Shown here: in pieces, positions 33,024 through 43,074 of the stretch
Layout of the letters: each line of letters begins with the position of its first letter
How positions within the stretch are numbered: position 1 is the stretch's first letter
Assembly: GCF_020906515.1 (NCBI RefSeq)
Contig: NC_085853.1
Location: forward strand, 2,294,001-2,358,000
Direction: 5' to 3'
Source: Vanrija pseudolonga
Taxonomy: Eukaryota > Basidiomycota > Tremellomycetes > Trichosporonales > Trichosporonaceae
DNA length: 64,000 nt
Made by a program: the position numbers and the translations under genes
Notes under the pieces: generated by a model
The model's input: the letters and a program-made list of their open reading frames with translations, nothing else
What the model was told of the DNA's origin: nothing
Databases searched by the model: none

Positions 33024-33061
33024 AGGTATCATAGGCAGTGTTAGGTATCATATGCAGTGTT
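33024..33061. repeat. 19-base tandem repeat in the member C 3' region
   Basis: AGGTATCATAGGCAGTGTT and AGGTATCATATGCAGTGTT follow each other with one mismatch, and a third partial copy (CGTATCATGCG) follows. It may sit in the 3' untranslated region or terminator of the 31868-32871 gene. Confidence 0.75.
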
Positions 33062-33383
33062 GCGTATCATGCGTCGAGGCGTTGAGGACAGTATGATTGT
33101 GACCCATCGCATCGAGCACCACACTGCAGGTACACGCTCGCTCGCCCGCTGCCGTGGCCATTCGCCGCTCTTCGCTCGCTTCCGACGCCGGTAGCGAGAC
33201 GCTCGCGTAGAGTGAAACGCGAAACGCGCAGATGCGCGAGGCGGTGTGGCGAGGCGTGGCGCTCGTCGATCTGATCTGGCCTGGCGGCCGCGCGCAGTCG
33301 AGACCGCTGTGGGTGGCGAGCAGAAACATAGCAGCGGCGAGCGAGGCCGTCGGGCCGGCGGAGGGCGTAGAGGGCTCGAGTGG

Positions 33384-33390
33384 TATAAAG
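33384..33390 (+). promoter_or_regulatory. TATA box of the 33503 gene
   Basis: TATAAAG lies 113 bases before the start codon, followed by GACGGCGAGGTGC. This is similar in layout to the TATA plus GACGGGGTGC arrangement at 36592 and 43446. Confidence 0.6.
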
Positions 33391-33502
33391 GACGGCGAGG
33401 TGCTCGACGACATGGACACCAACGACCTCCTCTCGCAGCTCACACCTGCTCCCCACCCACCCACCAACCAACCAACCTCACACCAACGCCAACCCCCACA
33501 CA

Positions 33503-33904
33503 ATGGGCATCATCAAGACGGGCATCCAGGCCGGCGTGGCCTACGCCGCGGTGAACAAGGTCGCCAACAGCCTCGAGGCGAACGCCAAGGCGAAGGCAGG
33601 CAACAAGGTGCCGCCGCACGCGCCGTGTAACTGCCCGCACTGCCCGTTCTCCGCGCAGGCGGTGTACGGTGGGTGTGCTGGCGCCGTCGACACTGACACT
33701 GCAGGCAACGCCCACGGCTCGCGCGACGCCGCCGCCGCCGCGGCGTACGCTTACGGCGCGAGTCCCTACGCCCCCGCCCCCGGCGCCAACGCGAATGCGA
33801 GCTACTACGCCGCGCAGGCTGGCGCGCCGGTCCCGCGCGACAGCGACCACGTGCTCGAGCGCGGCGGTGCGGCGGGCGACGACAAGAAGGGCTACTACGA
33901 GTAG
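33503..33904 (+). CDS. Small Ala/Tyr-rich protein with a Cys cluster
   Basis: The frame is open for 133 residues. The product starts MGIIKTGIQAGVAYAAVNK, has CNCPHCPF at about residues 42-49, and ends in an Ala/Tyr-rich part with DDKKGYYE. Bases 33668-33703 (GTGGGT, CTGAC, CAG) look exactly like a 36-base intron. Removing them keeps the frame and gives 121 residues, so the shorter form is the more likely product. There is no recognised domain. The N-terminal amphipathic part may touch membranes. A strong TATA box suggests high or inducible expression. Confidence 0.7.
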   Translation: MGIIKTGIQAGVAYAAVNKVANSLEANAKAKAGNKVPPHAPCNCPHCPFSAQAVYGGCAGAVDTDTAGNAHGSRDAAAAAAYAYGASPYAPAPGANANASYYAAQAGAPVPRDSDHVLERGGAAGDDKKGYYE

Positions 33905-34786
33905 GCGTCGGCGAGGAGTAGGGCTTAGCTGAGGAGGAGGAGGGGTCGAGAGAGATAGCAGTACACGCGCTATGATGCATGTCGTGAGGCGAGAGCAGCA
34001 CGCCGCGGCCACGGCCTATCGGCCATCGCCCGACCATGCCACGCCGCGGGCGACGACAATCAGCGCGGCGTCGGACGTGGGCCGACGGCGGGCGTCGGCG
34101 CGTCGGCAAAGCGACCGGCACGTCGGCGCCGCTGTCATCGTAGATGTGTGTGAGGGGGGCGGGTAGGAAGGCTCGTCGTGACGTGCTGTGCATGCGAGTG
34201 AGGTGTCTGCGCTATCGATGCCGGGTGTGGGGTGTGTACCGCCCACCGCGACACCGTGTCGCCCTCGTCCGTTGACGCACGTCGCGTCCTCGACGTGGAG
34301 GGAGCTGTACGCCCCGGTGCGAGAGAGCAAGGCGCGAGTACAAGTGCTGCCAGTATGTACAAATGCTGCTGCCCAGTTGATTGCTCTAGTTGTTGCTCGA
34401 GCCCATCGTTGCTCTCAATCTCCACAAGCTCGCTTCAACTCGCCTCGTATCGAGCACCCCCCCACCTCACACAACCTCCCACCTACATCCCCCTCCCACC
34501 CCATCGCATTCCCATCGCCGCAAGCCCGAGCATAAGCGAGCGGGCGAACCAAACACGGCGTTGAGTCGGCCAGGCCCCGACGACGACGTGACGTGCTGCG
34601 CTGCGCTGCGCTCTGCTCGACTGACGTGTGACTGTTGACTCGTATCTCTTGTCTTGGCACTGCCTGCCGCGCGCAAAGCCGCATTGCTCTCAACATTATT
34701 CCCAACACTCTACCAAGCCAGCGAGCCCCCCTTCGTGCTTACTAACACAACATCGTCGCCCATCACAGCTCACGACGCATGCACGC

Positions 34787-34885
34787 TGATTTCCGATGCT
34801 CACTCGCTTGCTACCTCGCTCACGCACGACTGATTTCCGATCTACAACGCCTCGCTCACGCACCTCTTCAGGCCCTCGGAAATCA
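34787..34885. repeat. TGATTTCCGA direct and inverted copies
   Basis: TGATTTCCGA occurs at 34787-34796 and 34831-34840, and its inverse TCGGAAATCA at 34876-34885. The sequence CTCGCTCACGCAC also recurs nearby. It could be a regulator site array upstream of the 35410 gene or the remains of a small foldback element. Confidence 0.6.
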
Positions 34886-35283
34886 TTTAAGGCACTCGGA
34901 AAACAATCACTGGGTGAGGCGTCGGCTTCCTCCGACGCTGGGCCGCGGGTTCGACGCTCTTGATAGGTATTATCGGGCTCTATGCAGGTGTCTTGACCTA
35001 TCAGAGGCACGTATACGCGCAAGTCAAGACCGTGCCGGCGCGCGCGACCGCGTCATGACCTATTCTGCAGCCCGTAATATCCTATATTTCTAGTGGCATT
35101 CGCAATATTCCAACGACTCGACAGCAGTATCCAACATTCGCAACTTTTTTCCACGTTGTTGCGATTTTCCACACTGCGGTGTGCCCGGGATTCGTGGGAC
35201 GCACCGACTGTCGTGCCGGGTCGGTGGTCGGGATCGTGCCGGCTCTGCTTTATGCATTGCGAATGCGAGGATGAGGGAGATGG

Positions 35284-35290
35284 TATATAT
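35284..35290 (+). promoter_or_regulatory. TATA box of the 35410 gene
   Basis: TATATAT lies 120 bases before the start codon, and a CA-rich leader follows. Confidence 0.55.
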
Positions 35291-35409
35291 GCGAGGGAGG
35301 GGGAGGAGGGGGGAGGGGGAGCACAACAACAACAAGCAGTAGAGCGCAGTAGCAGTACTCTTCCACAACAACACCCAGCCACACCACCCACCAACCCCCA
35401 CCACCCACC

Positions 35410-36076
35410 ATGCCACCCTCCCTCATGTCCGACTCGGGCTCAAGCACAGCCACCACAACACCAGCCGCCTCGACGCCCGCGTCCGTGGCCGACTCGACAA
35501 GCTCCAAGCCGGGCCTGTCGGCATGGCGCGCACAGCGGAAATCCCAGCGCGCAGAGGGCATCTACGTACGTCGCTTCTGGCTCGGCCACTGCCAGCCGAG
35601 ACATCGCTGACCCCCGGCTAGGCCGGAACAACGCCCATCACGACCTCGCGCGACGTCGAAGCCGCCCTCGGCAGCATACATGCCCAGGACCCAGCGTACG
35701 CCGCGTCCGTGCTCTCCGCGTACGTGGACGCGAAGCGCGCAAAGGGCGCCACGAGGGCGGATATCTCGCAGAAGCTGCACCTGTTGGAGAGGCGGGTGAG
35801 TAGTACGCAGCAGCGGGCAACGACGCCGGCGACGTCCCGAACTTGTTGTTCTTTTCTTATCAACCTCGCTCACACACCCAGATGCCCCAGTTTGCACCAT
35901 CCTCCCTTGTTGTCCGCCGCCAGCAAGGCCTCCGCATCACGCCCGAACTCGAAGCGCTCGCGGGCGTGACCGAGGGGGAGGGGGAGGGCGAGCCGCGCCG
36001 AGATGGGCGTGTGCGCCGGCTCGTCGGCTCGCGCGAGGGGGACAGCGAGTGGATCGAGCTTGACGACAACAACTAG
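35410..36076 (+). CDS. KL-LE family protein b
   Basis: Exons are 35410-35565, 35622-35795 and 35882-36076, giving 174 residues. A Ser/Thr/Ala-rich N-terminus of about 50 residues precedes the family core: SRDVEAALGS, then VLSAYVDAKRAKGATR, KLHLLERRMPQF and VVRRQQGL. The first intron (phase 0) and the intron after the KL-x-x-LE block (phase 0) match those of members d, e and f; the middle one is missing. The C-terminus is acidic and short (SEWIELDDNN) and lacks the coiled coil of protein a. Function is unknown. It lies in tandem with protein c. Confidence 0.8.
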
Positions 36077-36731
36077 GCGGTCGGGCGCCGTGCATGTGTA
36101 TGTGTGTATTGTTTGTATTCTGATATTCCGTCTATCGTGTGCATGTGTTTGTTTGTGCAGCAGCAAGACCCCGAGGTGGAGGACTGGGAGGATGTCGACG
36201 CTCCCGAAGTCGTCGGAGTGCTCCTCTCGGCCGGCCACCAGGCGCCCGGTGGCGGATTTTGTGCGGCATGCAACCACGGTGCCGTTGTGGCCGAGGGCAA
36301 GACGAGGCGAGACCGACGGGGGCGGGGGTAGGGGGGGTTGTAGCCGCGCCTCGGCTGCCGCTGGCTGCGCTGCGCTGTACATGTGCTGCATGTGCTGCTA
36401 GCAGCACGAGTAGCCGACCGAGCCAAAGTGGACGAGAACCAGGCCGATGCGGACGGACGGTCGAGGCTCGGCAGCGCGGCTGCTTGGCCCCTCGGCCACT
36501 ACGCACGCTGAGACATTTTGCTGCGTAAGCTGTCCCACTTGGAAAATATCAACAACGATGCCTCGGTCAGCAGCAACGTCGCTGCAATGCTTATAAGTAC
36601 TGACGGGGTGCATGCATGGCCAGCTGAATGACACGCACGACCTCGCTCACTGCATTGACCACTACTGCAAGCATCACTGAGACCTCGGCACCACCCACCC
36701 ACACACCGTGGAGTCCACCCGCCCACACACC
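36077..36731. other. Intergenic between family proteins b and c
   Basis: It contains a TG-rich stretch (about 36090-36160), then the TATA and GACGGGGTGCATGCATG promoter motif listed separately. No coding exon is seen. Confidence 0.5.
36592..36618 (+). promoter_or_regulatory. TATA box plus GACGGGGTGCATGCATG element, upstream of protein c
   Basis: TATAA (36592-36596) is followed by the 17-base element at 36602-36618. The same 17 bases follow the TATA box of the gene at 43548. The start codon is 114 bases downstream. It looks like a conserved core-promoter or initiator element. Confidence 0.55.
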
Positions 36732-36755
36732 ATGGAGTCCACCCGCCCACACACC
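36708..36755 (+). repeat. 24-base tandem repeat across the protein c start codon
   Basis: TGGAGTCCACCCGCCCACAC occurs twice, 24 bases apart. In the first copy the start position reads GTG and in the second ATG, so the duplication made or moved the start codon region. Confidence 0.7.
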
Positions 36756-37301
36756 CACGCGATCCCGCACAGCTTCACGCTCTCGCGCTCCTCCTCCTCC
36801 TCGTCCTCCACCTCGTCCTCGTCCATGGGCCCGTGCCACCGCTCGACAGCGTACGCGTCCAGCGGCGACGTGCGCGCCGCGCTCGACCACGCCGCGCCGA
36901 GCGAGAAGGCGTTCGCGTACTCTGTCATCTTTAGCTACGTCGCCGAGGGCGCCGCGCGCAGGCGGTCAAGGGAGCAGGTGCGCGGCAAGCTTGACGCGCT
37001 TGAGCAAGTCGTGAGTTTCCTTTGCTTGTTTGTTGGAGGCAGGCGCTGACGCTCCCCCCAGATGCCCCACTTTGCTGCAGCGTTCGACTCTGTCCGAGCC
37101 GAGTTTGGCCTCGACGCGCCGTCCGCCGACGCGCGCCTCGCCCGCACCGACGCATGCAAGGCCCGCGACGCGGCCGACCGTGCCCGCCGCTCGCGCTCGT
37201 CGTCGCCCGCTGCTTCTCCTACAACAACGCCGGCGGCGCCCTGGGGAAGCGAGTACGATGCCTCCCCTGCTGCGCCCCACTCGCCGCGCCTGTGGCAATA
37301 G
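36732..37301 (+). CDS. KL-LE family protein c
   Basis: Exons are 36732-37010 and 37062-37301, giving 172 residues. After a Ser-rich N-terminus (TLSRSSSSSSSTSSSS) the family core reads SGDVRAALDH, VIFSYVAEGAARRRSR, KLDALEQVMPHF and SVRAEFGLDA. Only the intron after the KL-x-x-LE block (phase 0) remains, so two family introns are absent. The C-terminus is Ser/Pro/Ala-rich. There is no signal peptide or helix. Function is unknown. It is convergent with the kinase gene, 148 bases apart. Confidence 0.8.
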
Positions 37302-37449
37302 CACCCAACGACACCGAGACACTCTAGAGCCTAGAACAGACTCGCCAACCGTTGTAGCATTGCATTATTACTGTACACCACTGTACACGTTGTATCTCCA
37401 AGATGAAGCATTATGACCATGTCCCGTGATTGTGACCATCGTGTCGGAC

Positions 37450-38642
37450 TTACTGACGCGGCTGAGCACCTGCGCCGTTGCGCCGCGGCGGCGCCGAGAA
37501 GACAATGTGCGGGGGCACGGCATGCTCCCCCCCTCCGGCGCCAGGTGCGCCGTTCACGCCGCCCCAGCCCGGCACGCCCGGCCCAGCCCAGCCCGGGGGC
37601 GGATGGCCTGGCGGCGAGAGGTGCTGCTCGCGGCCGTACCGCTGGCCGTACGGCTGCGCATACTCGCGCTTGACGCCGTTGTGCTGCGCGCCGCGGCCGC
37701 CGCCGTCGTCCCGGCGCGGGGGATACCCATACCCGTCCCTCTTGGCGCCCGTGAAGCCGTACGCGCCGCCGGCGTACCCGCCAGGCCCGTACCGGCCGTA
37801 GACGTAGCCGCCGGCATATGCGCCGCGGTCGCGCCCGCCGTCGCCGCCCGCCGCGCCGCGCTCGACCGCACCCCGCTCCACGCGGGAGAGGATGTCGAGC
37901 AGCCGCTCGGGCGTCCACGCCGTGCCGGGTAGAGGCTGCTGTACCTCGTCGAGCGTGTACAGCCTGTCGAAACCCTCCCCGCCGGTCGGCCGCGGCGGAG
38001 AATACGCCCGCTGCATCTTGTCCAGCACGGCCAGGCCCTGCTCCGCGTCCGGGATCGTCGGGTGACCTGTGCGCTGGGACAGCCTCCCGCGGAGAGTGGC
38101 CTGCGAGACGGTGAGCGTCAGCGCGAAGATGCGCGGGCGGGGGGTTGCGGCATGGCCTATGTTGACAAAGTGGGCTCGTTGTCTGCGGGGTGTGAGCGAC
38201 ATTACAAGCAGGGAGAAGATGCACGGCAGCAGCAGCAGCGACGGATGGATCAAGCCCATCGACGCCCCACGCCACCCCACACCGGGCCCACTCACTCGGC
38301 GTCAAAGTCGACGCGGTCAACGACGACATTATGCCCGTCCGCGAGCGCGCGCGCCACCAGTCCCTCGACCTCCTGGCGGCGCTTGCTCGGTGCGTCGTCC
38401 TGGCTCGCGCGGACCCAGCGGCGCGCGGTGGGAGGCCACGCTGCCGACTCGGATGCAGCGACGAGGGCGTTGGCGAGCGTTGACTTGCCTGAGCCCGGCA
38501 GGCCGACGAGGACGAGGAGCGTCTGCGGCTTGACTGTCAGCGCCGCGGGCGGGATGTAACCTACCTCTAGCCCCTTGGAGGGCTGGGCCGAGGTCGAGGC
38601 GTAGGCTTCTGGTGGGGTTGGGTGCTGGATGTGTTGCTGCAT
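37450..38642 (-). CDS. P-loop nucleotide kinase with a Gly/Tyr/Pro-rich tail
   Basis: Exons are 38642-38296 and 38182-37450, giving 359 residues. The Walker A motif GLPGSGKST is at residues 47-55. It is followed by RASQDDAPSKRR and NVVVDRVDFDAEQR, the pattern of the AAA_33 or polynucleotide-kinase-like group, in which a late Arg region forms the lid. After about residue 235 the chain becomes low complexity, rich in Gly, Tyr, Arg and Pro (YAGGYVYGRYGPGGYAGGAY), like RNA-binding disordered tails. A role in RNA or DNA end phosphorylation is plausible; the phosphatase or HIT partner domains of full PNKP or aprataxin are absent. It is divergent from Rab4 over 229 bases. Confidence 0.83.
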
Positions 38643-38871
38643 GGCGAGCAGAGATGGAGAGGTGGTTAGGGCTTGTTGTTGTGAACGACGAGGAGCAAGT
38701 TCTTTAATGTGCCCCGATCAGTCCATGATCACTTTCACTTTCATCCATTCGCTCATTCCATTCCATCCCAGACCCGTCGCCGCGCAGCGTCCCTCGGCTC
38801 ATTCTCCGGCTCCAGACCAGACTCGGTAGACTGACGGCCACGACCACGACAGTGACGCCGACGCCGCCGCC

Positions 38872-40035
38872 ATGGACGAGGGCACAGAGCTCGTCGAAGC
38901 GTACGGTGGGTGGTGACTGCGCCGCTCGGCGCCGGCTTTGCCTTCGCCGCCCGCCCGCCCAGCACTAACCACTTGTTCCCAGACTACCTCTTCAAGTTTA
39001 TCGTCATCGGTGCGTTGTTGCGTCGCGCGCAGTCATCGTTGTTGGCGAGAGCATGCTCTGACCCACACCCGCAGGCGAGGCCGGCACAGGCAAGTCGTGC
39101 CTCCTCTACCAGTGCATCCACGAGCAGTGTGAGTCGCCTCTCCGCGGGCTTGCGCGGCCGCCGCAGCTCACGCCCGCCCAGTCAAGGAGAACTCGCCACA
39201 TACCATCGGGGTCGAGTTCTCGTCGAGAACAATACGGATAGGCGACCGGAGCGTCAAGCTGCAGGTGGGTAGACGCTGCGTGGGTGGGCGCAGCCGGGGA
39301 CGCCGCCGCCGCCGCCGCCGCCGCCCCCAGCCGCCCGGTGCTCCTCCGGCGTGACCGTCACACTACTAACTCCAACCCAACCAGTTATGGGACACGGCGG
39401 GCCAAGAACGCTTCCGGTCAGTCACGCGCTCTTACTACCGCGGCGCGGCGGGCGCGATCCTCGTGTACGACGTGACCTCGCGCGCGAGCTTTAACAACCT
39501 GTCGCGCTGGTTGGCAGACTGCAAGGCGCTCGCGAGCCCGCACTTGGCTATAGTGCTCGTGGGGAATAAGTTGGACAGGGAGGATGATCGGGAAGTGGAG
39601 ACGGCCGAGGGGGAGCGGTTCGCGCAGGATAATGGTGAGTGCAGCGTGAGCTGCGAGCCGCGCAGCGGCGAGCGGCGGCGGGGCAGGCGAGGAAGCGACA
39701 GAAGCACGCCGCAACCTGCCCCACGACCCCACCCGACGCTCCACACCATCACTAACACCCCAGGCCTCCTCTTCGTCGAGACCTCGTCCCTAACAGGCGA
39801 GAACGCCGCCATGCCCTTCCTCCTCGCTGCGCGTTCCATCCTCTCCGCGATCGACTCGGGCAGCCTCGACCCCGACGCGGCGGGCACGGGCGTGTCGTAT
39901 GGCGAGCGGCAGCTGCGCGCCGTCGGGTCCCAGAGCAAGCTGGGCTACGCGGCGCCGTTTGTGCGCAAGCGCCGGAGGCAGGATAGTATTTCTATCCGGG
40001 AGATGGTGGGGGCTAGTCGGGGGTGTGCGTGCTAG
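38872..40035 (+). CDS. Rab4-like small GTPase
   Basis: Exons are 38872-38905, 38983-39009, 39075-39128, 39182-39264, 39385-39634 and 39764-40035, giving 239 residues against about 218 in animal Rab4. All G motifs are present: [17 protein letters not shown] (switch I), [19 protein letters not shown] (switch II), GNKLD and ETSSLTGEN. Residues such as the switch I and II stretch and [12 protein letters not shown] match Rab4 over Rab2 or Rab14. The end CAC is a two-Cys prenylation signal. By family knowledge it governs early endosome recycling. The extra length is an Arg-rich stretch (VRKRRRQDS) before the tail. Confidence 0.93.
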
Positions 40036-40419
40036 GGGCGCCACGAGCGCAGCGAGTGGTGCGTCTCGGTGACTCCAACGCCGACACGCACACCGACGCA
40101 CATCACAACACCTACCCACACCTCACAATCACCCCCACGCCAAGCCGCCTCGGCCCAGACGCCGCCCACGCGCCCAAACACGCCACCACCCCCACCAAAC
40201 CCCACGACCCACCCTACTTCTACTCGACCCGCCCCCTAAGGCTAATGACTATCGGTGTACTAATCTGCATGTATGTGGTACGATTGCTCGCACACACTCT
40301 AGCGATCTACCAGGAAACTAACAAGCGGAACGAAAGAGAAAACGAGAGGAAAGAGAGAAACGCGGGGTTGAACCCGCCATGGCGACCAGGCCTAGTGGTC
40401 AGGCGCTGTGGCCTAGCGC
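40036..40419. other. Convergent 3' spacer
   Basis: It should hold the 3' ends of Rab4 and the 40420 gene. GCGGGG/CCCGC and AGGCGCT/AGCGCCT hairpins lie at its right end (about 40360-40422) and may act as terminators for the minus-strand gene. Confidence 0.45.
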
Positions 40420-40768
40420 CTAGTTGATGCGCTGGCCCATGTAGCCCGCCTCGCGGTGCTCACGGCCGCTGTGGTCGCAGCACTGGGGTCAGCAAGCTCA
40501 GCGCGATGGCACTCACGTTGCAGGTGCAGGTGATGGTGCGCTGGACGGGGCCGTCCTCGCTCTCCGAGGTGCTCGAGTTGCCGTCGTTGTTGCTGTTGTT
40601 GTCGTCGCCGCCGCTCTCGGACGACGACTCGAAGACGGAGGGATACTCCTCGTCCTGGGACGCGTAGGTGACCTGCCCGCGGGAGGTGTTGGTGTTGGTG
40701 TAGCCGTTGGCGTAGTAGCCGTTCGAGTACGAGTTGGAGTAGCCGTTGGAGTAGTACCCGTTGGACAT
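40420..40768 (-). CDS. Small Tyr/Asn/Gly-rich protein with a Cys-rich end
   Basis: Exons are 40768-40517 and 40482-40420, giving 104 residues. The N-terminus repeats YSNG-type units (NGYYSNGYSNSYSNGYYANG). The middle is acidic and Ser/Asn-rich. The intron joins TCTCN to CCDHSGREH, making a compact Cys-rich cluster (C-x-C-x-C-C). A longer frame upstream (to 40843) looks like leader. There is no signal peptide. The prion-like N-terminus and possible metal site are visible, but I know no such family. Confidence 0.72.
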
Positions 40769-41305
40769 GGTGCTTGTGGTTGTGTTTGGGGTTGGGGTTG
40801 GGAAGGAGGGTGAGGTGAGAGGAGGTGAGGAGTTGGTGAGCAAGACGAGTGAGGATGAAGGGACTGAAGTACTCGCTGCGGCTGTCGTCGATGGCGACGG
40901 CGAGGGCGGTGATGGTGTTGAGAGTCCAGCGGCCGGTGATGGCCATCAGCCGTTGGTTAGCCCAGTGATGCCTGCCACTGCCACTGATGGGGCACGGTGC
41001 TTGGCCCATGTACGACGTGTTTGGGTCAGTGTGAGCATCAGCCGTAGTGATGGCTCACGGGGGGTCAGCAGAGCGAGCGTGAGCGCGTCGGTCGTCTCGG
41101 AGTGCAGCTTGTGCCACTTGTGCTGCCTCGACGCGCGCTGGCCTTGTCGAGCTGGTCAGTGCCTCCGGCTATCGCTGCCGGCTCGGTGTGACCACGCGCG
41201 GCGTCGAGCAGCGGGTCACAGGCCACCACTCGCTCTGCTAAGTTACATGCATGGTGGTCTACAGCGTGTCGGGGGCGGCGACGACAAGGCGGTCGCGATC
41301 AATGT
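40769..41305. other. Intergenic between tandem minus-strand genes
   Basis: It should hold the promoter of the 40420-40768 gene. I see no coding exon or repeat. Confidence 0.4.
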
Positions 41306-41709
41306 CTAGGGTGTCGGGGTGGTGATGGTGGGCATGACGTAGGACGTGGTCTCTCGAGACTACACGAGTCAGCCTCCTCCTTCTGTCTCCTGCCCGTCCC
41401 AACCAGCTCACCTCCTCAACTCGCGCTCACGGTCGCCGCACCAAGCGCAGCAGCAGCAATGCTCGCGCTCTCCTTGTCGCAGACATGGCCCCGCGCATGC
41501 CCATAGTTGTGATGATGCTCCGCGTCCTCGTCGGGCGGCTCGACGCCAAACTCCGAGTCGCTCGAGTCCTCGACGTACTCGTCGGCGCTGCGCGGCTCGT
41601 GGTGCGCCTCTGCGTCGGGGGAGGTCCAGCGGAAATGCCGCTGGATAAAGGTCGTTATGAAGACGAGCGCCGAGACGACGACGGCGGTTTCGACGGTTGG
41701 CGGTTCCAT
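41306..41709 (-). CDS. Small single-helix membrane protein
   Basis: Exons are 41709-41431 and 41359-41306, giving 110 residues. The intron (GTGAGC, CTGAC, TAG) keeps the frame. Without it the frame stops after 97 residues at 41416, so both ends are possible. One hydrophobic helix at about residues 8-24 (TAVVVSALVFITTFIQ) is followed by an acidic, His-rich domain (DSSDSEFGVEPPDEDAEHHH). The topology is probably N-out with the acidic part in the cytosol. The family is unknown. Confidence 0.65.
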
Positions 41710-42652
41710 TGTGTTGTGGGGGTGGGTGGGTTGTGTTGGCTTGGGCTGGGTTGAGGAGGAGGGGTAAGGCAGCCTGCGCTGGGCTATATCTACCCCCCTG
41801 GCACCCCGCGCCCGCGCGAGCCTCGCCGGCTCACGCTTCGTCAACTTTACACGACGGCGCACACGGCGAGAACAAGTACACACAGCCGGCGTGGCGCACG
41901 CCTCCGCCGGGGGCTTGGTGCGGCTTGCAACTCACCCCGGCTCACGCCGGCGGACGTCACGGGACGAGCCGGAGATCGAGCCAGCTAACCACGCCCTCGG
42001 TCGCTGGGTTGTTGTGCATGCAACGTGCTGCGCTATGGCCTGTGGAGGTAGATACCCGAGATGAACGCGAGTTGGAGCTTCAACAACAACAACGTGCAGG
42101 CTGTGGAACTGGTCCGCGCTGGAACGGGCTGAAGAACGTGAGGAGGACCAAGGACGAGGTGGTGGGTGGCCTGCCCTGTGGCTGATCGCCACGGGTACCA
42201 CCGGCCTGCTGCTGCCGCCTGGGCTGGAGGCCATGGCGCCCGGCATGTCGGCAGCGGCTCTGTGCTGAGGCGAGAGACGTCTCGCCGGCAAGCCATGCAC
42301 ACCAAGCTGGCGTGTAGATGCAGAGCAGCACTGCGGAACTGCGCCATTTGGTGCTGGTGAGGTGCGAGTTGTTCGCCAGAACTTGACGTCGATCCCCCGC
42401 CAACCCCGGAGTCACCCGACGACGCACCGCCGGCACTGGTAGATACGCCGTTATCTCGTGGTCGTGTCGTGGTTGGGTTGTGGTCGTCGCCTTGGGCCTT
42501 GGGCTGGCGTTGGCATTGTGCTCGACTCGAGGCTGACTCGCGAAGTTGTGCTTGCTGTCCGACAACGACAGCTTGGCTGCCGAGGCAAGTGTCCTAGGAC
42601 CTCGTCCTCTCGTCTCCGACATGCGCCATCATCAGCAGCGACGCTTCGCGCC

Positions 42653-42677
42653 GAGCAGAGCAGAGCAGAGCAGAGCA
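42653..42677. repeat. GAGCA microsatellite, five copies
   Basis: GAGCA is repeated five times without error. Confidence 0.85.
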
Positions 42678-43019
42678 TGCACCGCATATGATGTGCAGCA
42701 ATGACGTCCTCATATCAAGTAGATCCCGAAGCTACTCCGCGCTCGCTCGCTCGTTATTCCGGCCGCCGACGGCGCGACGGGGTAGGCAGGTCGATCGACC
42801 TCGCTACCGACGTCTGCAGTCCAGCAGTGCGCCACCGCAGTTCAGACGCCGAGGCGAGCCCCGCGTCGCCTCGCTACCGCGTCTCCGCCGGGCCAGCGGG
42901 GTGCTTCGCGCTGCATAGCGCACGATGTGCTGCGCAGCTAGTGCCTTGCAGAGTGAATGCATTCATGTAACGCTACAGCGACGGTCGTTGCAGGTGAAAC
43001 TAGCCATTAGCGCGTAGAG

Positions 43020-43074
43020 GATTCTCGGCGCTGACAAGGCTCCGAGAATCGACACGCGCCGAAGTTTTTTTTTT
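43020..43074 (+). other. 9-base stem-loop followed by T10
   Basis: GATTCTCGG (43020-43028) pairs with CCGAGAATC (43042-43050) over a 13-base loop, and ten T follow at 43065-43074. This resembles a terminator or the end of a small RNA, but no promoter for such an RNA is seen. Confidence 0.4.

Larger units (their letters stand above)
32872..33502. other. Intergenic between member C and the 33503 gene
   Basis: It holds the 19-base repeats at 33024-33061 and a TATAAAG box at 33384-33390, 113 bases before the next start codon. No coding exon is seen. Confidence 0.5.
33905..35409. other. 1.5 kb intergenic with inverted TGATTTCCGA motifs
   Basis: No coding exon is seen. The region at 34787-34885 carries repeated and inverted 10-base motifs, a stem (GCGTCGG/CCGACGC) lies at about 34919-34938, and a TATATAT box lies at 35284-35290 ahead of the next gene. 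Confidence 0.5.

Noticed and set aside
34905-34970. Possible tRNA or tRNA-derived element (GGGTTCGAC after a GCGTCGG/CCGACGC stem)
   Set aside because: There is no acceptor stem and no D arm, so the B-box-like match is probably chance in GC-rich DNA.
34771-35090. LTR-like or foldback element ends
   Set aside because: The repeated 10-base motifs lack flanking target duplications, and no coding part of any element is nearby.
40360-40425. tRNA-like signals (GGTTCAACC on the minus strand and TAGTGGTCAGGC on the plus strand)
   Set aside because: The pieces do not fold into a cloverleaf: the T stem does not pair and no valid anticodon arm exists. The minus-strand gene at 40420-40768 also ends in this stretch.
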